64,000 bases of DNA from an uncultured Paracoccaceae bacterium (GTDB lineage Bacteria > Pseudomonadota > Alphaproteobacteria > Rhodobacterales > Rhodobacteraceae). Made by a program: the position numbers and the translations under genes. Position 1 is the stretch's first letter, and each line of letters starts with the position of its first letter. Below, piece by piece: positions 20,727 through 30,141 of the stretch. Below the pieces are notes generated by a model. The model had not been told where the DNA came from and did not search any database. It saw only the letters and a program-made list of their open reading frames with translations. The stretch is from the NCBI GenBank assembly GCA_937872465.1, contig CALMSR010000039.1:1-64000 (forward strand), read 5' to 3'.

Positions 20727-21380
20727 ATGACCGATTTCGCCGCCGCCCGTGAAGCCATGGTGGACCGCCAGGTCCGGCCCTCCGACGTGACGCGCTACCC
20801 GATCATCGAGGCGCTCCTGCGCGTGCCCCGCGAGGATTTCGTGCCGCCGGCGCTGCGGCCGGTGGCCTATCTGGGCGAGCATGTGCCGCTGGCGGAGGAC
20901 CGGGTGCTGCTCGACCCGCGGGTCTTCGCCAAGATGCTCGATGCGCTCGACATCGGCCCCTCCGACCTGGTGCTCGATGTCGGCTGCGGGCTCGGCTATT
21001 CCACTGCCGTCATCGCCCGGCTCGCGGAGGCGGTGATCGCGCTCGAGGAGGACGCGGCCATGGCCCAGGAGGCCGAGGCCCGGCTGGCCGCGGGCGGCGC
21101 CGACAACGCCGTGGTCGAGCAGGGGCCGCTCGCGGCCGGGATCGCCCGGCACGGCCCCTTCGACGTCGTCATCATCGAGGGCGCCATCGAGGCGCTGCCG
21201 GAGGCCTTCGAGGCGCAGCTCAAGCCGGGCGGGCGGATCGCGGCGATCTTCGCGAACGGGGCGGGGGGTCAGGCGCGGCTGGGGCTCATGACCCCCCGGG
21301 GCATCGCCTGGCGGCGCATCTTCGATGCCACTGCGCCCGTCATGCCGGGCTTTGCCGTGGCGAAAGCGTTTGAGTTTTGA
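20727..21380 (+). CDS. pcm: Protein-L-isoaspartate O-methyltransferase family protein
   Basis: This 217-residue SAM-dependent methyltransferase resembles PCMT, which repairs isoaspartyl residues in aged proteins. It shows the N-terminal 'AREAMVDRQVRP', the VPREDFVPP motif, the SAM-binding DLVLDVGCGLGYSTAVIARL and the later FDVVIIEGAIEALPEAF. The usual post-I motif of true Pcm (GxGxGY) is close but not identical, and in this alphaproteobacterial locus the protein is consistently linked to tolC. True repair activity is likely but not certain. Confidence 0.85.
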   Translation: MTDFAAAREAMVDRQVRPSDVTRYPIIEALLRVPREDFVPPALRPVAYLGEHVPLAEDRVLLDPRVFAKMLDALDIGPSDLVLDVGCGLGYSTAVIARLAEAVIALEEDAAMAQEAEARLAAGGADNAVVEQGPLAAGIARHGPFDVVIIEGAIEALPEAFEAQLKPGGRIAAIFANGAGGQARLGLMTPRGIAWRRIFDATAPVMPGFAVAKAFEF

Positions 21381-21454
21381 CTTCATTCCGCCGATAGTGC
21401 CAGCATGAGCCCGGCCAACGGGCCGAGAGGCATGAGCAGAGTCCGGAGTTCGTC

Positions 21455-22855
21455 ATGGCGTCGCGCCGTTTCCGTCCCTTTCTGATCTCGACGGCGCTCG
21501 CCGCGGGACTGGCGCTCTGGTCCGGGCCGACGACGGCGGAGACGCTCACCGACGCGCTCATCACCGCCTATCAGACCAGCCCGCTCCTCGAAGCGAACCG
21601 CGCCGCCCTGCGCAACCTCGACGAGAACGTACCCCAGGCCCGCGCCAACCGCCGGCCGCAGGTGGGCGCCAGCATCTCGGGCCAGACCGGGACGACGGTG
21701 GAGGAGCTGGATTTCGGCGTCGCCGGCATCGAGGCCTCGCTGAACGCGACCCTGCTCCTCTTCGACAACGGCCAGACGGCGGCGGCGGTCGAGGCGGCGC
21801 GCAACCAGGTTGCCTCGGGCCGCGCCGATCTCAAGGACATCGAGCAGCTGGTGCTCTTCAACGCCGTGCAGGCCTATGTGGACGTGCGCCGCGACGAGGA
21901 ATTCGTGCGGCTCGCCGTCAACGACGTCGACCGCCTCGACGAGACGCTGAGCGCCACCCAGAACCGCTTCGACGTGGGCGAGGTGACCCGCACCGACGTC
22001 AGCCAGAGCGAGGCGCGCCTCGCGGAATCGCGCTCGCAGCTCGCGGCGGCGCGGGGCCAGCTCGAGATCTCGCGCGAGGCCTATCGCGCGGCGGTGGGCG
22101 TGGCACCCGGCAATCTCGAGCGGCTCCCGACGCTGCCCGACCTGCCGGCCACGCTCGAGGAGGCCACGGCGATCGGCATCCAGCGCAATCCGCAGGTGGT
22201 CGCGGCGCAGTTCAACGAGCGGGCCGCGGTCTACAATTTCGACCGGGCGCTCGCCGCCAAGGGGCCGACGATCAGCGTCGGCGGATCGGTGGGGGTCGAG
22301 CGGCTGCGCCAGAACCCGCAGGTCGACTACGACGGCAGCACCTTCGGCCAGGCCAGCATCTCGGCCAACCTGCCGCTCTATACCGGCGGGCGGAACGACA
22401 GCCTGGTGCGCCAGGCGCAGGCGGTGCTCGACCAGCGCCGTTTCCAGGTCCAGGACGTGGCGCGGCAGGTGACGCAGCAGGTGGCCGCCGCCTGGGCCGA
22501 GCTGCAGGTGGCGCAGGCCTCGATCGTGGCGCGGCGCCAGCAGGCCGAGGCGAGCCGCATCGCCGCCGAGGGCGTCGCGGAGGAGGCCCGGCTCGGCGCG
22601 CGCTCCACGCTGGAAGTGCTCGACGCGGTGCAGGAGAACCTCCAGGCGGAGGCACAGATCGTGCAGGCCCTGCGCGACGAATACGTGGCCTCCTATGCGC
22701 TCTTGCGGGCGATGGGGCTCCTGACCGTCGAGCATCTGCGCCTGGGAATCGAGAGCTACAACCCGGACGTCTATTTCAGCAAGGTCCAGTCCGGCCCGCG
22801 CGGCGGCTACGACACCTCCGCCGTCGACCGCATCCGCCAGAGGTGGGAGCGGTGA
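21455..22855 (+). CDS. tolC: TolC-family outer-membrane efflux/secretion channel
   Basis: TolC forms the trimeric outer-membrane duct for type I secretion and RND efflux. The 466-residue protein has a signal peptide (to about residue 31, ending TTAE), then two repeats of long helices and short strands. Both repeats are recognisable, for example AYQTSPLLEANRAALRNLDE and AIGIQRNPQVVAAQFNERAA, and the channel-entrance helices around RFDVGEVTRTDVSQSEARL follow. It is the only type I secretion component in the window and could serve the RTX proteins at 48.7 and 50.7 kb; that link is inference. popZ overlaps its stop. Confidence 0.94.
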   Translation: MASRRFRPFLISTALAAGLALWSGPTTAETLTDALITAYQTSPLLEANRAALRNLDENVPQARANRRPQVGASISGQTGTTVEELDFGVAGIEASLNATLLLFDNGQTAAAVEAARNQVASGRADLKDIEQLVLFNAVQAYVDVRRDEEFVRLAVNDVDRLDETLSATQNRFDVGEVTRTDVSQSEARLAESRSQLAAARGQLEISREAYRAAVGVAPGNLERLPTLPDLPATLEEATAIGIQRNPQVVAAQFNERAAVYNFDRALAAKGPTISVGGSVGVERLRQNPQVDYDGSTFGQASISANLPLYTGGRNDSLVRQAQAVLDQRRFQVQDVARQVTQQVAAAWAELQVAQASIVARRQQAEASRIAAEGVAEEARLGARSTLEVLDAVQENLQAEAQIVQALRDEYVASYALLRAMGLLTVEHLRLGIESYNPDVYFSKVQSGPRGGYDTSAVDRIRQRWER

Positions 22856-23265
22856 GCGGAACCGGCGAAGGCGGCGCGCCCATGCGCGACGGCGGCGCGC
22901 AAGGCGAGGGGGCGGAATCCCTCGCCGAGGTCCTGGCCTCGATCCGCGCGCTGGTCTCGGCGGAATCCCAGGCGCGGATCGCGGGCGAGGACGACACCGG
23001 CAAGGTCCTGATGCTGACGCCGCGCATGCGCGTCGACATTCCGGCGCGGGCGCATTCCGGCGAGATCCTCTCCGAGGGGCTCGACACGCGGGCGCTGCGC
23101 CTGCAGGGCGCGCCGATCCTCGACGAGGAGGCGCTGCGCGACGTGGTCAATTCCATCGTGCGCGAGGAACTGCAGGGCGAGCTCGGCGACCGGATCAGCC
23201 GCAACCTGCGCAAGCTGATCCGCCGGGAACTCAGCCAGATGCTCGAGGAACGCCGCGAGCCATAG
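22852..23265 (+). CDS. popZ: PopZ-like (DUF2497) polar organising protein
   Basis: This 137-residue protein has the two conserved parts of DUF2497/PopZ: an N-terminal helix SLAEVLASIRALVSAES, equivalent to the client-binding helix of Caulobacter PopZ, and a C-terminal oligomerisation region ILDEEALRDVVNSIVREEL...RNLRKLIRRELSQMLEE. The linker is short and acidic/Pro-poor. In Caulobacter PopZ forms a polar microdomain that anchors the chromosome origin. The location between tolC and valS matches Caulobacter as I recall. The start is a GTG at 22852 (GTGA overlap with tolC); an ATG at 22882 is possible. Confidence 0.82.
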   Translation: MSGTGEGGAPMRDGGAQGEGAESLAEVLASIRALVSAESQARIAGEDDTGKVLMLTPRMRVDIPARAHSGEILSEGLDTRALRLQGAPILDEEALRDVVNSIVREELQGELGDRISRNLRKLIRRELSQMLEERREP

Positions 23266-23752
23266 GCCCGCGCCGCCGCGCCCGTGGCGGGCCAGGGTGA
23301 TCGCATCTGAAGTTCGTTCCTTCTTCCGCGACCACCCCGCCACGAGACGAGGGCAGCGCCCGGCCCGGGCGAAAGCGAAGCGCCCGCGTCGTGCCGGAGG
23401 CACGCCTTTGGCGTGACGGGGGCGGGGCGGGCGCTGCTCGGCGGTGCCTGGCCTCGGCGGGATGGTGATGCTGGGCGCGCCCGAAATTCGGCCTGAGGCG
23501 TCACGTTGCCCGATGCATTTCCCTTCTGCGGCGGTTGGGATGCACGGGCGGCGCGCGCCCGTGGTGGGCGCGAAGCGCCCGCCTGGGGGGCGGGCGGGCG
23601 CTGCCCGTGCTGGCGCACGGGCCGGGAATGCGGCGGCGGTGCGCGCGGCCCGAACGGTCGGCGCGGGAGGCCCGCCCGATCCGGACCCGACCCTTTCCCT
23701 CGGCAGCGGGCGGGGTTAAGAGACGGCCTCCGAACCAGCCGGACCGACAGCC
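23266..23752. other. popZ-valS intergenic region with repeats
   Basis: No gene is convincing here. The region holds a copy of dispersed repeat family 1 (23325-23450) and, at about 23563-23612, a partial related block with the inverted pattern GGGCGCGAAGCGCCCGCC / GGCGGGCGGGCGCTGCCC. The valS promoter must lie in the last 100 bases; I cannot point to it. Confidence 0.5.
23325..23450 (+). repeat. Dispersed repeat family 1, copy 2
   Basis: This copy shares the block order of 36630-36757 and of the inverted copy 15205-15320: CGAGGGCAGCGCC, CGGCCCGGGCG, GAAGCGCCCGCG, CCTTTGGCGTGACGG and GCGGGGCGGGCGCTG. It begins about 60 bases after the popZ stop. Confidence 0.65.
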
Positions 23753-26641
23753 ATGCCGATGGAAAAGACCTTCGACGCCAGCGCGGCGGAGCCCCAGATC
23801 GCGGCCGCCTGGGAGGCCGCGGACGCCTTCCGCGCCGGCGCCAATGCGAGGCCCGGCGCCGAGCCCTTCTGCATCCTGCTGCCGCCCCCGAACGTCACCG
23901 GCAGCCTGCACATGGGCCATGCCTTCAACCACACGCTCATGGACATCCTCACCCGCTGGCACCGGATGCGGGGCTTCGACGTGCTCTGGCAGCCCGGCCT
24001 CGACCATGCCGGCATCGCGACGCAGATGGTGGTGGAGCGCGAGCTCGCGAAGGCCGGCAACATCGGCCGCCGCGACATGGGCCGCGAGGCCTTCGTCGCG
24101 AAGGTCTGGGAATGGAAGGAGCGCTCGGGCGGCACCATCCTCGAGCAATGCCGGCGGCTGGGGGACAGCTTCGACCTCGACCGCAACCGCTTCACCATGG
24201 ATCCCGGCTTCCACGACGCGGTGCTGAAAACCTTCGTGGAATTCTACGACAGGGGCCTGATCTTCCGCGGCAAGCGGCTGGTGAACTGGGACCCGCATTT
24301 CGAGACGGCGATCTCGGATCTGGAAGTGGAGCAGGTCGAGACCCGCGGCAATCTCTGGCGGCTGCGCTATCCGCTCGAGGGCGGGGCCAGCTACGAGCAT
24401 CCGGTCGCCTGGGACGACGAGGGTCGGCCGACCGCCTTCGAGACCCGCGACTATCTCGTCGTCGCCACGACGCGACCCGAGACCATGCTCGGCGACACCG
24501 GCGTCGCGGTGCATCCCGAGGATCCGCGCTACCGGCACCTCGTCGGCAGGACCGTGCGCCTGCCGCTGGTCGGCCGCTCGATCCCGATCGTCGCCGACGA
24601 ATACGCCGACCCGGAGAAGGGCACCGGCGCGGTCAAGATCACGCCGGCGCATGACTTCAACGACTGGGAGGTCGGCAAGCGCTGCGGCCTCGCGGCCATC
24701 AACATCATGGACACCCGCGCCTGCATCGCGCTCAAGGACAACCGAGATTTCCACGAGGGCATCGCGCCCGCCGACGAGCTGGCGGATTTCCACGGCCTCG
24801 ACCGCTACGAGGCGCGCGACCTGATCGTGACGCTCGCCGAGGAACAGGGCTGGCTCGACGGCATCGACGCCGAGACCCACATGGTCCCCCACGGCGACCG
24901 CTCCAAGGTCGCCATCGAGCCCTTCCTCACCGACCAATGGTACGTCGACGCCGCGAAGCTCGCCGGCCCGGCGCTCGACGCCGTGCGCGACGGCCGCACC
25001 CGCATCCTGCCCGAACGCGACGAGAGGACCTATTTCCACTGGCTCGAGAACATCGAGCCCTGGTGCATCTCCCGCCAGCTCTGGTGGGGCCACCAGATCC
25101 CGGTGTGGTATGGTCCCGATTGCTGGTACGGTCAGGATCCAGACCAAGAGACCATTTTTCCCGGCTTCTTCACTGAGACTTGGCGCTTTGCCGCATTGAC
25201 CGAATCGAAAGCCATTGAGAAAGCAAGGCAAAAATACCGTGATGAGACCGGACAAGAGTGGGACTTTAGGGGCTTTAATAGTCGCCGCGAGGCCGAAAGC
25301 TACTTAGCTGACCGGAAACCAAACGACCCGCTACCACTTTTCCGCGACCCCGACGTTCTCGACACCTGGTTCTCCTCCGGGATCTGGCCGATCGGCACCA
25401 TGGGCTGGCCGGAGGCGACGCCGGAGATGGCGCGCTACTACCCCTCCAGCGTGCTCGTCACCGGCTTCGACATCATCTTCTTCTGGGTCGCCCGGATGAT
25501 GATGATGCAGCTGGAGCTGACCGGCGAGGTGCCCTTCCGCGAGGTCTATATCCACGCCCTCGTCCGCGACGAGAAGGGCAAGAAGATGTCCAAGAGCTTG
25601 GGCAACGTGCTCGACCCGATCGAGCTCATCGACGAATACGGTGCCGATGCCGTGCGCTTCACCCTGACCGCCATGGCGGCGATGGGGCGCGACCTGAAGC
25701 TCTCCAGGGACCGCATCGCCGGCTATCGCAACTTCGGCACCAAGCTCTGGAACGCGGCGCGCTTCGCCGAGATGAACGGCTGCCGCCCGGACCCGGACTT
25801 CGACCCGCGCGCGGTCACCCGGACCGCCAACAAATGGATCGTAGGCGAGACCGGGCGCCTGCGCGAGACGCTGGACGCGGCCCTTTCCGCCTATCGCTTC
25901 AACGACGCGGCGGCCGCGCTCTATGCCCATGTCTGGGGCAAGGTCTGCGACTGGTACGTGGAGCTCGCCAAGCCGCTCTTCCAGGACGAGGCCGCGGCGC
26001 CGGAGACCCGCGCCACCATGGCCTGGGTGCTCGACCAATGCCTGATCCTGATGCATCCCGTCATGCCCTTCATCACCGAGGCGCTCTGGGGGCAGATGGC
26101 CGAGCGCGCGGGGCTGCTGGTCCATGCCGACTGGCCGGATTACGGCGCCGATCTGGTCGATGCCGCGGCCGATGCCGAGATGGGCTGGGTGATCGGGCTG
26201 ATCGAGGAGATCCGCTCGGTGCGGGCGGAGATGCACGTCCCGGCCGGGGCGAAGATCCCGCTGATCGAGCTCGAACTGGCACCCGCCCAGGCGGCGGCGC
26301 TCGAGACCAACCGCGCGCTGGTCGCAAGGCTCGCGCGGATCGAGCGCTTCGAGACCGCCGATGCCGCGCCGAAGGGTGCGGTGACCATCGCCCGCGAGGG
26401 TGGCAGCTTCTGCCTGCCGCTGGCGGATGTCATCGACCTCGAGGCCGAGCGCGCCCGCCTCGCCAAGGCGCTGGAGAAACTCCGCAAGGAAGCGAACGGC
26501 CTGCGCGGCAAGCTCGCCAACGCGGCCTTCCTCGCCAATGCGCCCGAGGCCGTCGTCGACGAGAACCGCGCCCGCCTCGAGGCCGCCGAGGAGGAGATCG
26601 CGATCCTCTCCGCGGCAGAGGCCCGTCTCGCCGGCCTCTAG
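23753..26641 (+). CDS. valS: Valine-tRNA ligase
   Basis: ValS charges tRNA-Val and edits threonyl-tRNA-Val. The 962-residue class I synthetase has the HIGH motif as H53-M-G-H56, the CP1 editing domain ([22 protein letters not shown]), the KMSKS motif at 611-615, an anticodon-binding domain and the C-terminal coiled coil ([20 protein letters not shown]). Between [13 protein letters not shown] and [10 protein letters not shown], where E. coli ValS has about 30 residues, this protein has about 78, encoded by DNA of clearly lower GC (see 25131-25345). The frame is open throughout, so the enzyme is presumably functional. Confidence 0.96.
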   Translation: MPMEKTFDASAAEPQIAAAWEAADAFRAGANARPGAEPFCILLPPPNVTGSLHMGHAFNHTLMDILTRWHRMRGFDVLWQPGLDHAGIATQMVVERELAKAGNIGRRDMGREAFVAKVWEWKERSGGTILEQCRRLGDSFDLDRNRFTMDPGFHDAVLKTFVEFYDRGLIFRGKRLVNWDPHFETAISDLEVEQVETRGNLWRLRYPLEGGASYEHPVAWDDEGRPTAFETRDYLVVATTRPETMLGDTGVAVHPEDPRYRHLVGRTVRLPLVGRSIPIVADEYADPEKGTGAVKITPAHDFNDWEVGKRCGLAAINIMDTRACIALKDNRDFHEGIAPADELADFHGLDRYEARDLIVTLAEEQGWLDGIDAETHMVPHGDRSKVAIEPFLTDQWYVDAAKLAGPALDAVRDGRTRILPERDERTYFHWLENIEPWCISRQLWWGHQIPVWYGPDCWYGQDPDQETIFPGFFTETWRFAALTESKAIEKARQKYRDETGQEWDFRGFNSRREAESYLADRKPNDPLPLFRDPDVLDTWFSSGIWPIGTMGWPEATPEMARYYPSSVLVTGFDIIFFWVARMMMMQLELTGEVPFREVYIHALVRDEKGKKMSKSLGNVLDPIELIDEYGADAVRFTLTAMAAMGRDLKLSRDRIAGYRNFGTKLWNAARFAEMNGCRPDPDFDPRAVTRTANKWIVGETGRLRETLDAALSAYRFNDAAAALYAHVWGKVCDWYVELAKPLFQDEAAAPETRATMAWVLDQCLILMHPVMPFITEALWGQMAERAGLLVHADWPDYGADLVDAAADAEMGWVIGLIEEIRSVRAEMHVPAGAKIPLIELELAPAQAAALETNRALVARLARIERFETADAAPKGAVTIAREGGSFCLPLADVIDLEAERARLAKALEKLRKEANGLRGKLANAAFLANAPEAVVDENRARLEAAEEEIAILSAAEARLAGL
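25131..25345 (+). other. Low-GC insertion-like stretch inside valS
   Basis: Within about 215 bases the sequence falls to roughly even base composition and uses codons that are rare in the rest of the gene (TTA, AAA, AAT, AGT, TTT, AGG). The boundaries are abrupt, and normal GC-rich codons resume at the DVLDTWF motif. It encodes residues about 460-531 including '[19 protein letters not shown]'. It looks like an acquired or recombined segment; it lies before the KMSKS region on the surface connective peptide. Confidence 0.75.
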
Positions 26642-26713
26642 CGCAGCGGCGGGTGCAACCAACCAGCGCCGGCGCTGCCGGCGAAAAGACCCCGACGGCC
26701 GAAAGGACGTTCC

Positions 26714-27979
26714 ATGTTCCACGTATTGTCCGGTGTCTGGGCCCTCCTGCTCGGCATCGTGCTGATCATGCTCGGCAACGGCATGCATTTCACCCTCATC
26801 GGCCTGCGGGGCGGAATCGACGGGTTCTCCGCCACGGAACTGGCCATCGTCACATCGGCCTATTCCGCCGGCCTTCTGACCGGGGCGCGCCTCAGCCCCG
26901 TGCTGATCCGCCGGGTCGGGCACGTGCGCGTCTTCGCGGCGCTTGGCAGCCTGATGTCGGCCGGGCTGATCGCCTTCCCGCTCGTGGTCGATCCCTGGGC
27001 CTGGACGCCGCTTCGGCTGCTGGTGGGCTTCTGCATGTCCGGCATCTACGTCACCGCCGAGAGCTGGCTCAACGACGCCTCGACCAACGAGACGCGCGGC
27101 AAGGTGCTGTCGGCCTACATGATCGCGCAGACCCTGGGCATCATCGGGGCGCAGGGGCTCCTGACGCTCGGCGACGCGGCGACCGCGAACCTCTTCATCG
27201 GGGCCTCGATCCTGGTGTCGATCTCCTTCGCGCCGATCCTGCTCTCCGCCAGCCGGGCGCCGACCACCGAGGTCGCCCGCCCGATGGCGCTGCGCGACCT
27301 CTTCTCCGGCTCGCCGCTCGGCACCGTCGGGATCTTCCTGCTCGGCGCGGTCTACGCGACGCAATCGGGCATGGGCGCGGTCTTCGGCACCCAGATCGGC
27401 ATGACGGCGGATCAGATCGCGCTCTTCGTGGCGATGCTCTTCGCCGGGGCGCTGGTGTTCCAGTACCCGATCGGCTGGCTGTCGGACCGCGTGGACCGGC
27501 GCTGGCTGATCTTCGGCGCCTCCGCCCTCGGCGCGGCGTCCTGCGCTTTCGGCTGGATAACCGGCGGCGGTCTCTGGCCGCTGATGGCGTCCGCCTTCTT
27601 CGCCGGCGGCGTGACGACGCCGCTTTACGCGCTGTTTCTGGCCTACACCAACGATTACCTTTCGACCGAGGACATGCCGGCCGCCTCCGGGGGGCTGGTC
27701 TTCACCTTCGGTCTGGGCGCCATCCTCGGCCCGCTGGTCGCCGGCTGGGCTATGCAGCGCTTCGGCCCCTTCGCCTTCTGGCTGGTGCTCGGCGCCACCT
27801 TCGCGGCCATCGCGCTCTACGCGCTCTACCGCATGACCAAGCGCGCGGCCGTTCCGGTCGACCAGACCGAGAGCTACCTGGGCGTGCTGCCCACCGCCTC
27901 GCCGGTGGCGGTGGAGGCTGCCGGCGCCTGGGCCGCCGAGCAGGCCGAAGCCGACCGCCGGGACGACGCGCAATCCTGA
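26714..27979 (+). CDS. MFS transporter (YcaD-like)
   Basis: This 421-residue inner-membrane protein has about 12 hydrophobic segments in two halves, as in the major facilitator superfamily. The loop after helix 2 reads GARLSPVLIRRVGHVRVF, and the conserved FCMSGIYVTAESWLND is typical of the YcaD/UMF-type group, whose substrates are unknown. The central loop region is short and the C-terminal tail (after LYRMTKRAAVP) is Ala/Glu-rich and cytoplasmic. It follows valS by 72 bases and could share its transcript. Confidence 0.88.
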   Translation: MFHVLSGVWALLLGIVLIMLGNGMHFTLIGLRGGIDGFSATELAIVTSAYSAGLLTGARLSPVLIRRVGHVRVFAALGSLMSAGLIAFPLVVDPWAWTPLRLLVGFCMSGIYVTAESWLNDASTNETRGKVLSAYMIAQTLGIIGAQGLLTLGDAATANLFIGASILVSISFAPILLSASRAPTTEVARPMALRDLFSGSPLGTVGIFLLGAVYATQSGMGAVFGTQIGMTADQIALFVAMLFAGALVFQYPIGWLSDRVDRRWLIFGASALGAASCAFGWITGGGLWPLMASAFFAGGVTTPLYALFLAYTNDYLSTEDMPAASGGLVFTFGLGAILGPLVAGWAMQRFGPFAFWLVLGATFAAIALYALYRMTKRAAVPVDQTESYLGVLPTASPVAVEAAGAWAAEQAEADRRDDAQS

Positions 27980-28047
27980 GGCCAGCATCGTTTTCCGGCG
28001 CGAGATCAGACTTTTGACGAAGTGCCGCATGTGGTACCGGCTTCGCC

Positions 28048-29151
28048 ATGCGCCTGACCCCGCTCACCGCCGGCCTGCCCGCCACCGTGCCCTTCGTCGG
28101 CCCGGAGGCCCAGGAGCGCCGGCTCGGGCGGCCCTTCATCGCCCGCATCGGCGCCAACGAGAGCGTCTTCGGCCCCTCGCCGCGGGCCATCGCCGCCATG
28201 GCCGAGGCCACGGCGCTGGCCTGGCGCTACGGCGACCCCGAGAACCACGAGCTGAAGGCGGCGCTGGCGGCGCATCACGGGCTTCCCGCCGCCTGCATCG
28301 TGGTCGGCGAGGGCATCGACGCGCTGCTCGGCAATCTCGTGCGCCTGCTGGTCGGCCCCGGCACGCCCGTCGTCACCTCCGCGGGCGCCTATCCGACCTT
28401 CAACTACCATGTGACGGGCTTCGGCGGGCAGATCCTCACCGTGCCCTACCGGGGCGATTCCGAGGATCCGGAAGCGCTGCTGCTGACCGCCCGCAAGGCC
28501 GGCGCGCCGCTCGTCTACCTCGCCAATCCCGACAATCCCATGGGCAGCTGGCACGACGCCGGGCGCATCCGCGAGATGATCGCCCGGCTGCCCGGCCAGG
28601 CGGTGCTCTGCCTCGACGAGGCCTATGCCGATTTCGCGCCCCCGGGCGCCATCCCGCCGCTCGACCCCTCCGAGCCGCGGGTGATCCGCATGCGCACCTT
28701 CTCCAAGGCCCATGGCATGGCCGGGGCGCGCATCGGCTATGCCATCGGCCATCCCGAGCTGATCGCCGCCTTCGACCGGGTGCGCAACCATTTCGGCGTC
28801 AACCGCATCGCCCAGGAGGGCGCGCTCGCCTCGCTCGGCGACCCGGGCTGGCTGGCCTCGGTGGTGGGGAAGGTCGCCCGGTCCCGCGCAAGGCTCGCGG
28901 AGATCGCCGCGGCGAACGGACTCGCCGCGCTGCCCTCGGCGACGAATTTCCTGGCCGTCGACTGCGGGCGCGACGGCGCCTTCGCGCGGGCGGTGCTGGC
29001 GGAGCTGACCGCGCAGGGCATCTTCGTGCGCATGCCCGGCGTCGCACCGCTCGACCGCTGCATCCGGGTGACGGCGGGCGAAGACGCCGATCTGGAGGCC
29101 TTCGCCGCCGCCCTTCCCCAGGCCCTGTCCCGCGCCGCGGAACGGGGCTGA
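28048..29151 (+). CDS. Histidinol-phosphate aminotransferase-like class I/II aminotransferase
   Basis: This 367-residue PLP enzyme resembles HisC-type aminotransferases: ANESVFGPSPRAIAAM, WRYGDPENHELKAALA, the YLANPDNPMGSW substrate motif, LCLDEAYADF, and the PLP lysine K220 in RTFSKAHGMAGARIGYAIG. It is not next to histidine-synthesis genes, so it may instead act on aromatic or other amino acids. Rhodobacterales usually carry several such paralogues. The start at 28048 is ATG. Confidence 0.87.
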   Translation: MRLTPLTAGLPATVPFVGPEAQERRLGRPFIARIGANESVFGPSPRAIAAMAEATALAWRYGDPENHELKAALAAHHGLPAACIVVGEGIDALLGNLVRLLVGPGTPVVTSAGAYPTFNYHVTGFGGQILTVPYRGDSEDPEALLLTARKAGAPLVYLANPDNPMGSWHDAGRIREMIARLPGQAVLCLDEAYADFAPPGAIPPLDPSEPRVIRMRTFSKAHGMAGARIGYAIGHPELIAAFDRVRNHFGVNRIAQEGALASLGDPGWLASVVGKVARSRARLAEIAAANGLAALPSATNFLAVDCGRDGAFARAVLAELTAQGIFVRMPGVAPLDRCIRVTAGEDADLEAFAAALPQALSRAAERG

Positions 29152-29209
29152 GCGCGGCCTTATCCCTGTCCCGAGCCGCAGCCTCGGCCCGGCCGAAGGC
29201 CCGTCGGTA

Positions 29210-29731
29210 TCAGGACGCCGGCGCTTCCGCCGCCTCGGTCTTCATGTGGCCCTCGAGCGCCTCGCGCAGCCGCTCCTCGCGGGTATGGTCGAGCGAGGTC
29301 TGCAGGATGCGCCCGCCGACGCCCTCGAGCTGGGCCAGCACCTTGTCGCCGGTGACCTTCTTGACCAGCACGAAGAGCACCGCCTCGCCGGGCTGGATGT
29401 CCTCGGCCGCGAGGCCCTTCATGAACTTGTCGTTGATGCCCACATCCGTGAGCGCGCCGGCCAGCGCGCCCGCGCCGGCGCCCGCGGCGACGCCGAGCAG
29501 CGGATTGAGGAAGAGCACGCCGATCAGCAGGCCCCAGAAGCTGCCGCCCGCGGCGCCCGCGGCGGTGGTGTTCATCAGCTGGTTGAGCTTGACCTTGCCC
29601 GACTCGGTCTTGGTCGCGATCACCGCATCGCCGATGTCGATGATGTAATCCTTGGTCATGCCGAGGATCTTCTGCCGAACTTCCTCGGCCTTCTCTTCCG
29701 ATGGGAATACCACCGCGATCAGATCTGCCAT
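29210..29731 (-). CDS. DUF1269 membrane-associated protein
   Basis: This 173-residue protein is a DUF1269 member: an N-terminal ferredoxin-like part (MADLIAVVFPSEEKAEEVRQ... DIGDAVIATKTESGKVKL), a central Gly/Ala-rich hydrophobic hairpin (GSFWGLLIGVLFLNP, then AAGAGAGALAGAL) and a C-terminal helix-strand part ending in an acidic tail. The function is unknown; the family is thought to be membrane-associated and is often linked to stress. It is followed upstream, on the same strand, by a small lipoprotein gene. Confidence 0.86.
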   Translation of the reverse strand: MADLIAVVFPSEEKAEEVRQKILGMTKDYIIDIGDAVIATKTESGKVKLNQLMNTTAAGAAGGSFWGLLIGVLFLNPLLGVAAGAGAGALAGALTDVGINDKFMKGLAAEDIQPGEAVLFVLVKKVTGDKVLAQLEGVGGRILQTSLDHTREERLREALEGHMKTEAAEAPAS

Positions 29732-29756
29732 GTCTCGCCCCCCTGGAAATGCAAAT

Positions 29757-29779
29757 GCCGCCGGGAAATGCCCGGCGGC
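29757..29779 (-). terminator. Strong hairpin between lipoprotein and DUF1269 genes
   Basis: GCCGCCGGG (29757-29765) and CCCGGCGGC (29771-29779) form a perfect 9-bp stem with a 5-base loop. On the minus strand it is followed by ATTTGCATTT. It sits downstream of the lipoprotein gene and 26 bases before the DUF1269 start, so it probably ends the former transcript. Confidence 0.6.
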
Positions 29780-29833
29780 ACAGAGGTAGTCGCGACCGCC
29801 CGCCGCGTCAACGCCGCCGGGCCGGGGCAGGGC

Positions 29834-30064
29834 CTACTGGCAGGCCGCGGTCTGGGTCCCCGCCGCCGCGCCGAGCCCGGCGCCGGCCGCGGTGGCGAGC
29901 TGCTTGCCGGTGCCGCCGCCGATCTGGTTGCCGATGAGGCCGCCGACCGCGGCACCGCCGAACACGCCGCCGGCGCATTGGAGTTCCTTGTTGGTCTGCG
30001 GATTGCTCGTGCAGCCGGCGACCAGCGCGGTCGCGAGCACGGCGAAGATAAGGCCCTGTTTCAT
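29834..30064 (-). CDS. Small glycine-zipper outer-membrane lipoprotein
   Basis: This 76-residue protein has a lipoprotein signal with the lipobox ALVAGC (cysteine 18) and a mature part consisting almost wholly of a glycine zipper (GGVFGGAAVGGLIGNQIGGG, then GLGAAAG). Such SmpA/YMGG-like or 17 kDa-antigen-like proteins insert helical hairpins in the outer membrane. The first in-frame ATG with a GGAGACC ribosome-binding site is at 30064. Function is unknown. Confidence 0.82.
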   Translation of the reverse strand: MKQGLIFAVLATALVAGCTSNPQTNKELQCAGGVFGGAAVGGLIGNQIGGGTGKQLATAAGAGLGAAAGTQTAACQ

Positions 30065-30141
30065 CTCGGTCTCCAATAGCCGGCGCAAAACTGCCGTCGG
30101 AGGCTAGGCCTAGCGGCAATATCGCAGGATTTCCACGCCAT

